Shown here one piece after another: positions 43,912 through 50,593 of a stretch of DNA of 60,690 bases (position 1 is the first letter of the stretch; every line of letters starts with the position of its first letter). Origin of the DNA: an uncultured Acetatifactor sp. (GTDB lineage Bacteria > Bacillota > Clostridia > Lachnospirales > Lachnospiraceae); assembly GCA_910578185.1 (NCBI GenBank), contig CAJTPN010000019.1, positions 1-60,690 on the forward strand. The letters run 5' to 3'. Position numbers and translations under genes: made by a program. The notes under the pieces were generated by a model, which ran no database searches, had not been told where the DNA came from, and saw only the letters and a list, made by a program, of their open reading frames with translations.

Positions 43912-45060
43912 ATGGCCTTTGTGATATTGCTATCTGCCTGCGGCATATCCGCCCCACCGAAATCATCCTCAACATCCCCCGAACAGACATCATCACAGCC
44001 AACTAATATAGCTTCTGCGTATTCCACCCTCACAACGCTGGAGCCATATTCCAATCTCCGGTATCTGGATTTTGTAAATGGCAGCAGACAGCGTTATGAA
44101 CTAAATGAATACAATTCTGAAGAAATTTACACATATACTTTTAACCAGGATACCATCTTGGAAGGAAATGCGGCGCTTCAGTCACAGATTTTGGAAGAAG
44201 GAAAAAATCCCGGATTGGGCATAATAGAATTACACAACCAGGGCATCACCGGAAAAAACGTGAACGTTGCTATCATCGACCAGCCTATGCTGACAGACCA
44301 TCCGGAATTTGCTGGCAAAATCACCTCCTACTATGATACCGGCTGCGAAACAGACACAAATTCCGGTTCTATGCACGGCCCCGCCGTAACCAGCATTTTA
44401 GCAGGCACCACCACGGGCGTCGCACCGGACGTGAAGGTATGGTTCGCCGCCGTACCTTCCTGGAAGGCTGACAGCAAATATTATGCCGATGCTCTAAACT
44501 GGATTGTTTCAGAAAATCAAAAGCTGCCAGAAGATGAGAAAATACGTCTGGTATCTGTTTCTGCTGCTCCTTCCGGCGAAGGCAGCCCATTCACAGAAAA
44601 CCTGCAAATGTGGGACGATGCAGTAAAAGCCGCCCAAGAAATGAACATTTTGGTACTTGACTGTCGCACCAATGAAAATACCGGATTTATCTTCCCTTGT
44701 TTCTTTGATCCGACTGACCGAGAAAATGTCTCCTTGTGTTCCGGTGGATTTCCTACGGCACCGAATCCGCTTCCAGATTATCTCCATTATATCTGTGCGC
44801 CCTGTGCCTACCGCACCATGGCAGAGGAATATACTGCAGACAAGCCCTCCTATCAATACTGGGGACAAGGCGGTTTGAGCTGGAGTATTCCTTATTGCGC
44901 CGGCGTTTTGGCGCTTGGCTGGCAGGTACGTCCCGATTTAAGCCCGGAAGAAATTATTAGAATTCTTTTTGAAACTGCCGCTTCTGGAAAGGATAGCAGT
45001 CGAATCATTGATCCTCCGTCATTTATTAAAGCAGTCCGTAATTTTACACCATCCACTTAG
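43912..45060 (+). CDS. Subtilisin-like (S8) serine peptidase lipoprotein
   Basis: A 382-residue S8 peptidase. The triad is visible: Asp123 (VAIIDQPMLTDHPEF), His155 (SMHGPAVTS) and Ser323 (GLSWSIPYCAG). A lipobox-like LLSAC (Cys10) suggests a lipoprotein, but the n-region is missing: the ATG at 43912 begins with MAFVILLSAC, preceded in frame by a mobile-element-like sequence (QYLTFEHDEFT). The signal peptide may have been fused or cut. The gene ends 17 bases inside the convergent spmB stop region. Location and substrate are unknown. Confidence 0.78.
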   Translation: MAFVILLSACGISAPPKSSSTSPEQTSSQPTNIASAYSTLTTLEPYSNLRYLDFVNGSRQRYELNEYNSEEIYTYTFNQDTILEGNAALQSQILEEGKNPGLGIIELHNQGITGKNVNVAIIDQPMLTDHPEFAGKITSYYDTGCETDTNSGSMHGPAVTSILAGTTTGVAPDVKVWFAAVPSWKADSKYYADALNWIVSENQKLPEDEKIRLVSVSAAPSGEGSPFTENLQMWDDAVKAAQEMNILVLDCRTNENTGFIFPCFFDPTDRENVSLCSGGFPTAPNPLPDYLHYICAPCAYRTMAEEYTADKPSYQYWGQGGLSWSIPYCAGVLALGWQVRPDLSPEEIIRILFETAASGKDSSRIIDPPSFIKAVRNFTPST

Positions 45061-45571
45061 TCAGAACAACGCTGGCCACGGTCCCCGCCAAGGTGGCCAG
45101 CAGCGCCCCGGTCAGGGTATACCGAGTCTTTGTCACCTTCGCCGCCAGGAAATAGACGCTCATAGTATAAAATACCGTCTCCGTACAACTCATCAAAATA
45201 GAAGTCAGCATCCCTGCATAAGAATCCGGTCCGGAGGTGCGGAAAACATCCAATACCAGTCCTGTTGCCGCAGACGAGGAGAAAAGCTTCACTACAAGTA
45301 GCGGCATCAGTTGGGCTGGCAGTCCTATGGCTGTGGTCACAGGTCCCAGCAGCGTCCCCAGCATGTCAAAAAAGCCGGAAGCACGCAGCATTCCCACCGC
45401 TACCAACAATCCAATCAGTGTGGGGACTATGTCTACCACAATTTTCAGCCCATCTTTTGCACCCTTTAAAAATGTCTCATATACTTTTACTTTGGAGACA
45501 AAACCATATCCCACGATAAAGAATATAAGTATCGGAATGACAATATCCGAAAGATGCGCCAGCACATTCAT
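45044..45571 (-). CDS. spmB: Spore maturation protein B
   Basis: A 175-residue multi-pass membrane protein needed for spore core dehydration with SpmA. The nucleoside-recognition-type Gate domain shows PTLIGLLVAVGMLRASG and VKLFSSSAATGLVLDV. The ATG (45571) overlaps the spmA stop (ATGA), so translation is coupled. It is the intact copy; a fragment of another lies at 42200-42418. Confidence 0.95.
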   Translation of the reverse strand: MNVLAHLSDIVIPILIFFIVGYGFVSKVKVYETFLKGAKDGLKIVVDIVPTLIGLLVAVGMLRASGFFDMLGTLLGPVTTAIGLPAQLMPLLVVKLFSSSAATGLVLDVFRTSGPDSYAGMLTSILMSCTETVFYTMSVYFLAAKVTKTRYTLTGALLATLAGTVASVVLTKWMV

Positions 45572-46344
45572 ACCTCTTTTCCTCTGCCTTTCCCATGATC
45601 TTTTAACTTGCAATACACCACTGCCACAAAGGAACTGAATAAAGTAGCCGCTATGGCCGGAACGATAATGGCAGTTGGATTCGCGCTGCCATATTGGGCC
45701 CTATAGGCAATCATATTCACAGGTATCAACTGTAAAGATGATATATTTAAAATCAAAAAGGTACACATTTCATTGCTGGCACGTCTGTTTTTAACTGCAT
45801 CCTCCCACCGCTGCTTCCCAATGTCAGCCCCTCTCTTGCCTGCCTTCTGCGGATATGCGGAATTTTTGCCCTTATATGAGGAATCATAATTCTTGGTACC
45901 GGCTTTTTGTCCTGTTGAACCACTATCTTCCGTTAAACTGCCCCCCGATTCCAGATACTCAGGATTCCCTCTCTCCGCTTCCAGCTTCGCCAGTTCCTCC
46001 ATGGCCTTTAAGCCCGCCGGGGTACACGCCCAGCCCAGCCCCAAAACGTTTGCAATTATATTCGTTGCTATGTACTCCCTGGCCGGGTGCTTTGCGGGGA
46101 TTCTGGGAAACATATATTTCAAAAAAGGTGCGATCCCCCTTGTAAGTTTCTCGATCAGTCCTGCCTTTTGGGCAATCTCCATCAACCCCATCCACAATGC
46201 CACCACTCCCGCCATAGTAATACAAAGAGAAATAGCTTCCCCTGCACTGTCCAACGCCGCATCCGTCACAGTACTCATATGTCCTGTAAGGGAGCCGTAG
46301 ATCACCGCCATCAATATCATAACCGCCCATATTGCATTTAACAT
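45568..46344 (-). CDS. spmA: Spore maturation protein A
   Basis: A 258-residue membrane protein of the SpmA family (LGLGWACTPAGLKAMEEL is the conserved block). Typical SpmA is about 195-200 residues; here a hydrophilic insert of about 60 residues (including ESGGSLTEDSGSTGQKAGTK and NYDSSYKGKNSAYPQKAGKR) sits between two conserved parts, before MCTFLILNISSLQLIPVNMI. First gene of the spmAB operon; promoter region at 46374-46403 resembles a sigma-E site. Confidence 0.93.
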   Translation of the reverse strand: MLNAIWAVMILMAVIYGSLTGHMSTVTDAALDSAGEAISLCITMAGVVALWMGLMEIAQKAGLIEKLTRGIAPFLKYMFPRIPAKHPAREYIATNIIANVLGLGWACTPAGLKAMEELAKLEAERGNPEYLESGGSLTEDSGSTGQKAGTKNYDSSYKGKNSAYPQKAGKRGADIGKQRWEDAVKNRRASNEMCTFLILNISSLQLIPVNMIAYRAQYGSANPTAIIVPAIAATLFSSFVAVVYCKLKDHGKGRGKEV

Positions 46345-46373
46345 TTTTTCTACCCGATAAATACTATTATTCT

Positions 46374-46403
46374 ATTTTATGTATTAAAGTCAAAGATATT
46401 ATC
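46374..46403 (-). promoter_or_regulatory. Possible sigma-E promoter of spmAB
   Basis: On the minus strand GATAATAT (46396-46403), a 14-base spacer and CATAAAAT (46374-46381) resemble the sporulation sigma-E pattern (ATA-rich -35, CATACA-T -10). It starts about 25 bases before spmA. Resemblance only; the family's known control by sigma-E in Bacillus makes it plausible. Confidence 0.45.
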
Positions 46404-46565
46404 CATATCCAGCTATTTTAGACAGAATTTGCATCGTCTCCCTCCGCCCCATAATATGCGGAGCGGTACTGACACAGGATCTGGTCATACCCCTTTAATA
46501 CTTCTCCAAGCTGTATGTCAACAAAAAACAGCCCTGCTGTCAACTTCTAAAATTCATATTCATTC

Positions 46566-46595
46566 TTGACAGTCCTTAATTTACGGCCGTATAAT
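46566..46595 (+). promoter_or_regulatory. Strong sigma-A promoter
   Basis: A perfect TTGACA (46566-46571), an 18-base spacer and a perfect TATAAT (46590-46595). Transcription would start near 46602, for the TPR-like gene that follows. Confidence 0.88.
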
Positions 46596-46655
46596 TAAAT
46601 TATGATTGCAGCACTCGAATGTTCTGCAAAATATAAGTTCAGAGAGGTTATCAGA

Positions 46656-47582
46656 ATGAATTCTAAATTATCCAATTTATTACAGTTCTTCCACGATATT
46701 CTGCCGGCCAAAAATATGGAAGAGCTGGAACAAAGGCTGGCCAGGGCACAGGAACGTAAAGACTTGCCTGGACTGGCAAAAATTTACTATGACATGGGTG
46801 TCCACTGTATGAAGAACAATGATCCCAATCGGGCAATGATGTATTTAAGTCGATGCGATACTATTTTCAGCTCACGGGATGACATATATGATCAGGTAAA
46901 GGAATCCGTTCGTGAAGATTGCTCGGCCCGGCTGGGGCAGTTGGAAGATATGCCACTGCTGACCAACCAGTTGCCTGAACAAATCAACGAACAGGCAGAA
47001 TACTTATTGGATGACCTGCAGATACGTCTGTGGGGACTGCTGACCATGGCGCGGCTGGTTGCGGTAGGGGAGCGTCTGGCTGTCCTGCCCGGATGTGAAG
47101 TGCTTGGGGAGTTGGGTCGAATCACAGATCTGATACTGCGCTCCTTCCATGAACAAATTACCCAGGAGGAGTTTCAGTTTCTGATGGATGTATGCAACCA
47201 GTTCTATGAGTTAGAGGATGAGGAATACTTTTCTGACTTGACAAAGGAAGTGGGCATTCCCGGAGGTGCTCCCATTCAGGCATTTGACTTAAATGGACTT
47301 CTGGTACTGACCGAACTGAATTTGTACATTGATTGCCACATGCGTCTCCTGACTGAGGGTCCGGATAACAATCCGGCTGATGTGGGCTTGGTTCCCTGCG
47401 CTCTCCTGCCGGACTATTACCTGCGTACCTGTAAGGACGATCTCTCCCTTTTACCTCAGATTCAACAGGAAGTCACTCGAATCCAGGATGATTTTGAATT
47501 CATCCGCTCTAAAATAACCTGGGAAGACATTGCAAGACGCATTGCACAGTATAAAGAACTGGACATTCTCTCCTGTGAATGA
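46656..47582 (+). CDS. TPR-like cytoplasmic protein of unknown function
   Basis: A 308-residue helical protein. The first 80 residues (EELEQRLARAQERKDLPGLA, then YYDMGVHCMKNNDPNRAMMY) look like tetratricopeptide repeats; the rest is helical and rich in Leu, Glu and Asp with no catalytic motif. The ATG at 46656 has AGAGGTT eight bases upstream; an in-frame ATG at 46602 coincides with the transcription start and is unlikely. No neighbour gives a role. A bidirectional terminator follows. Confidence 0.65.
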   Translation: MNSKLSNLLQFFHDILPAKNMEELEQRLARAQERKDLPGLAKIYYDMGVHCMKNNDPNRAMMYLSRCDTIFSSRDDIYDQVKESVREDCSARLGQLEDMPLLTNQLPEQINEQAEYLLDDLQIRLWGLLTMARLVAVGERLAVLPGCEVLGELGRITDLILRSFHEQITQEEFQFLMDVCNQFYELEDEEYFSDLTKEVGIPGGAPIQAFDLNGLLVLTELNLYIDCHMRLLTEGPDNNPADVGLVPCALLPDYYLRTCKDDLSLLPQIQQEVTRIQDDFEFIRSKITWEDIARRIAQYKELDILSCE

Positions 47583-47614
47583 GGCAGGACACGTTTATAA
47601 CTGTTCCCACGGCG

Positions 47615-47656
47615 AAAGCCCTTCCGATCCTAATAAATCCGAATCGGAAGGGCTTT
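47615..47656. terminator. Bidirectional terminator
   Basis: A 14-pair perfect stem AAAGCCCTTCCGAT (47615-47628) and ATCGGAAGGGCTTT (47643-47656) with a 14-base loop, A-rich on one side and T-rich on the other. It separates the convergent TPR-like and coat-like genes. Confidence 0.9.
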
Positions 47657-47677
47657 CATTACTTTCTGTTCAGACTA

Positions 47678-47938
47678 CTACAGTGTTCCCTGTGTGAACA
47701 GAGACTTCACATGGGCAACCTCTTCCTCCGTAGCCTTGCTGGCAGGAACATAGTAAGATTTTTCCCTTGCAATATTGTACAGCTCCTCCTGTGACTGCTC
47801 ACAGGCATTTCGAAACTGCTTTAAGGTCTGCTTCAATTCTTTGTTTTCGGACTGTGCGATCATCTCCGCATAACGAACCAATTCGCCGTTGATACCGGCC
47901 AGAGTGTCCGCAACCATGGTCTTTTCCTGTAATTGCAT
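47678..47938 (-). CDS. CotF-like spore coat protein
   Basis: An 86-residue helical protein resembling the C-terminal part of the CotF-type spore coat family: ELVRYAEMIAQSENKELKQT, then RNACEQSQEELYNIAREK and SYYVPASKA. GAGGG precedes the ATG. Short coat proteins of this kind are common in Clostridia. Its neighbour at 48066 looks related. Confidence 0.7.
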   Translation of the reverse strand: MQLQEKTMVADTLAGINGELVRYAEMIAQSENKELKQTLKQFRNACEQSQEELYNIAREKSYYVPASKATEEEVAHVKSLFTQGTL

Positions 47939-48065
47939 ATTTTTACCCTCTCTCTTTTCTGAATCCTAAATCAACGTCCTTGCGCCCTGCCTTCTGCAGC
48001 ACGGCACAACTTGCCCCAACACGCTCTATCTCCATCATAACAGATGTCGATAGCTTAATGGCGGC

Positions 48066-48251
48066 TTACTGCAGGAATTTCATAAGCTGCTGCTTATTGT
48101 CCATAGCGCATTTTGCACCTTTCTCAAAGAACTGTTTCACCTGAGAATCGGTAGCTGCCTTCGCATATTCCTGCATTTTACAATGTGTTGTGTCATAGCC
48201 GCCAATCAAATGACGAAGATTTTGCAAGTCAAGTTCAGAAATGCTTGTCAT
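48066..48251 (-). CDS. Short coat-protein-like polypeptide
   Basis: A 61-residue helical protein (MTSISELDLQNLRHLIGGYD, then HCKMQEYAKAATDSQVKQFF) with a pattern like short spore coat (CotF-type) proteins beside it. The start at 48251 is eight bases after GGAGG; an ATG two codons earlier is too near the ribosome site. Function inferred only from pattern and neighbour. Confidence 0.6.
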   Translation of the reverse strand: MTSISELDLQNLRHLIGGYDTTHCKMQEYAKAATDSQVKQFFEKGAKCAMDNKQQLMKFLQ

Positions 48252-48286
48252 ATCCATAACCTCCTTTATTCCCAACGGCACCCAGG

Positions 48287-48367
48287 TCACGCAGATTCTT
48301 CAGCCAGTCCCTCTGGAACCTTCATCACAGCCATTGCCATCGCAGCCATAATGCCAAAAAATTCCAC
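48287..48367 (-). CDS. Possible short hydrophobic peptide
   Basis: A 26-residue frame (starts MEFFGIMAAMAMAVMKV, ends TGA). GAGG lies seven bases before its GTG start. Met/Ala-rich; nothing like a known family. Could be chance. Confidence 0.2.
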   Translation of the reverse strand: MEFFGIMAAMAMAVMKVPEGLAEESA

Positions 48368-48520
48368 GTTAATGCCTCAATACATTCGACGCTGTAGTGC
48401 CGAAGCACAAATCCCCGAAATCATAATAGCCGGGGTTTCAATTTTAGTACGAGGTTATTGTTTGCCCCCAAGAGTAAAAATATGCTTTCCAATTCTTATG
48501 GGTTTTTCAAAAATTATCAA
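48368..48520. other. Intergenic region with weak stem
   Basis: No gene seen. A small stem near 48396-48418 (CCCCG with CGGGG) is not followed by a U-run on the minus strand. The rest shows nothing. Confidence 0.3.
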
Positions 48521-48700
48521 TTATAGCTGATGCCGAACAATTCCATATTCATCATACCGTTGAAAATAAGAACATTCTCTCCTGTTTCCCGACAGGAAAC
48601 GATACATCTCATCCTCGTCCAGATTCACCATACAGTTGTAGCATTCACATTCTTCATCATATACATAATTAACACAAATTTCACAAAGATCAGCTGCCAT
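48521..48700 (-). CDS. DUF6472 family small protein
   Basis: A 59-residue protein that is not obvious because of its size: it starts MAADLCEICVNYVYDEECEC and ends with DEYGIVRHQL and TAA. GGAGAATAAA precedes the ATG. The order of motifs (C-x2-C-x3-Y, then YNC, VNLDEDEMYRFLSG, YFQ-x-DEY-x-IVR) matches the Lachnospiraceae DUF6472 family as I remember it. Four or more Cys suggest a small metal-binding knuckle. It follows rsmI, probably in the same transcript. Function unknown. Confidence 0.8.
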   Translation of the reverse strand: MAADLCEICVNYVYDEECECYNCMVNLDEDEMYRFLSGNRRECSYFQRYDEYGIVRHQL

Positions 48701-48712
48701 TTTATTCTCCTA

Positions 48713-48786
48713 TTCCAGTTTCGCATCCCCCCTTCGCATCCGGGTGCTTACGGGCGGATGCTGAGGGTTCCAGTTTCGCATCCCCC
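48713..48786. repeat. Paired direct repeats with hairpin at the rsmI end
   Basis: Two identical 19-base copies, TTCCAGTTTCGCATCCCCC, at 48713-48731 and 48768-48786. GCATCCG (48736-48742) pairs with CGGATGC (48755-48761) between them. The second copy and the hairpin encode the last residues of RsmI. The core TTCCAGTTYCGCAYC is shared with the repeat element at 13266-13405. Confidence 0.7.
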
Positions 48787-49620
48787 ATGAAGATACGCGT
48801 ATATTTCTCGCTTTCCAACGCCCCTGTCCTTTGCCACCTGTTTCATGGCCGCCTTATGGTCCAGTCCCTGCTTTTCATAGTAATCCATATGTTCCTCTAT
48901 GCCCATGGACTCCCAGGAAGCAACTTCCTCCCGGCGTAATTCTTCCACGCTTTTTCCCTCAACCACCAACACATATTCTCCCCTGGGTTCTTTGTCTTTA
49001 TAATACTCCAATGCCTGTCCCAAGGTAGTGGGCATCACAGTCTCAAATTTTTTGGTCAATTCTCTGCACAGAGTAACCCGGCGTTCTCCCAGAACGCGAT
49101 ACAATTCTTCCAGTGTTCCCTTAAGGTGATGCGGCGCTTCATATAGTATCACCGTGCGGCTCTCCGACACCAATTCCTCCAATATCCTCTTCCGTTCCTT
49201 TTTATCTGCGGGCAGAAATCCTTCAAAGCAAAACCGTCTGGTAGACAATCCTGAAAGTGTCAACGCCGTAATGCAGGCTGAAGGACCAGGCAAGCTGGTG
49301 ACTGGGAGCTGATTCTCATGGCACATACGAACCAAGATCTCTCCTGGATCCGAGATGGCCGGAGTCCCCGCATCGGTGATCAATGCGATATTCTTTCCCT
49401 CCTGTAACATTTCTATCAGCTGCTTGGCCTTCTCAACCTTATTGTACTCATGATAACTTGTCATGGGGGTATGAATATTAAAACAGTTTAATAATTTAAT
49501 ACTGTTCCGTGTATCCTCGGCCGCAATTACATCTGCCATTTCAAGTGTCTCAATAACCCTTGGCGTCATATCCTGCAAATTTCCGATCGGTGTGGCACAT
49601 AAGTATAGTATCCCTGCCAT
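48748..49620 (-). CDS. rsmI: 16S rRNA (cytidine-1402-2'-O)-methyltransferase
   Basis: 290 residues. It methylates the ribose of C1402 in 16S rRNA. Family marks: YLCATPIGNLQDMTPR, ITDAGTPAISDPGEILVRM, LPGPSACITALTLSGLS, and YEAPHHLKGTLEEL. The start at 49620 is preceded by GAGGGGAGAAA; the longer reading frame upstream is unsupported. Its last ~12 residues are encoded by the paired repeat, so the C-terminus is probably recent. It is in the classical block after trmN6. Confidence 0.95.
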   Translation of the reverse strand: MAGILYLCATPIGNLQDMTPRVIETLEMADVIAAEDTRNSIKLLNCFNIHTPMTSYHEYNKVEKAKQLIEMLQEGKNIALITDAGTPAISDPGEILVRMCHENQLPVTSLPGPSACITALTLSGLSTRRFCFEGFLPADKKERKRILEELVSESRTVILYEAPHHLKGTLEELYRVLGERRVTLCRELTKKFETVMPTTLGQALEYYKDKEPRGEYVLVVEGKSVEELRREEVASWESMGIEEHMDYYEKQGLDHKAAMKQVAKDRGVGKREIYAYLHGGCETGTLSIRP

Positions 49621-49855
49621 TTTCTCCCCTCTCTTCAAACTCAAATTCCTTTTTCGTCTTCTCAATCCGTCACTTTTATTTCACAATATGCATCACACAT
49701 TCTTTAGTGCTCCTCAAACATTTATAAGCAGCCCTTGGATCAAGTCACTCATTGAAAGCACCAAAAAAGCAATGTCTTTAAGCAGTGGCTGGTCTCAATG
49801 CCACCAGAAAAAATTACTTCCATGATTTGAGTCCAATGCACCTAGCTGTAATGAT
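49621..49855. other. Spacer between trmN6 and rsmI
   Basis: About 235 bases with no gene or hairpin that I can support. In Bacillus this spot holds yazA (a GIY-YIG protein); none is seen here. Confidence 0.3.
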
Positions 49856-50593
49856 TCAATATCCATATATTTCATATATTTCCGGCATGTATACTCCGGG
49901 TTCTCTATATACGATCAAAGGCTTTTCCACCGTCATCCTTGGCTTTCCCCCTCGCACCGCCTCTAACAGTACCATATTTGGTTCCTTATCCACATAAGGA
50001 TATACCAACTGCATCCGTTTGGGCTCCAGCTTAAATCTCATCAATGTAGAAAGGATTTCTGCCAATCGAAACGGCCTGTGTACCAGAAAAAAATGTCCTC
50101 CCGATTTTAAAAGCTTTGCTGCCTGCCCCGCCACATCTTCAAACGTACATAGCAGCTCATGTCTTGCGATGGCCTTGGAGCTGTGGGGATTTACAAGTCC
50201 ATGGCTCCCAATCATATAAGGAGGATTACAGGTAATACAATCAAAAGAAGCAGACGGGAAAATTTGGTCTGCTTCTTTGATATCTCCAGTGACAATCCGA
50301 ATTTTATCTGACAATCCGTTTAGTCTTACGCTTCTGTTCGCCATGTCGGCACTTTCTGCCTGGATTTCAAGCCCAACAAGGTAATTGCAATGATATTTTG
50401 CCTCCATGAGAAGCGGAATAATACCCGTCCCAGTCCCCAAATCCAGCAATTTGTCTTCCCGTCCTGCATGGGCAAACCCTGTTAAAAGCACCGCATCCAT
50501 CCCAAAACAAAACTTCTGCGGATTCTGAATGATTTGATAACCATTCCTCTGAAGTTCATCCAGGCGTTCATTCTCCTTCAATTCTATCACCAT
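49856..50593 (-). CDS. trmN6: tRNA1(Val) (adenine-37-N6)-methyltransferase-like protein
   Basis: 245 residues with a Rossmann methyltransferase fold: LLDLGTGTGIIPLLMEAK (SAM-binding motif I) and the adenine-N6 signature FDCITCNPPYMIG (NPPY). Similar to YfiC/YabB. The start at 50593 reads VIELKENERLDELQRNGYQII after ATG. The ATG overlaps the ricT stop region by 26 bases; a longer upstream frame is antisense-free but is the ricT repeat region read out of frame. Second in the rsmI/ricT block. Confidence 0.92.
   Translation of the reverse strand: MVIELKENERLDELQRNGYQIIQNPQKFCFGMDAVLLTGFAHAGREDKLLDLGTGTGIIPLLMEAKYHCNYLVGLEIQAESADMANRSVRLNGLSDKIRIVTGDIKEADQIFPSASFDCITCNPPYMIGSHGLVNPHSSKAIARHELLCTFEDVAGQAAKLLKSGGHFFLVHRPFRLAEILSTLMRFKLEPKRMQLVYPYVDKEPNMVLLEAVRGGKPRMTVEKPLIVYREPGVYMPEIYEIYGY

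Noticed and set aside
46087..46341. Plus-strand frames opposite spmA
   Set aside because: Antisense of a clear SpmA gene; no start signals.
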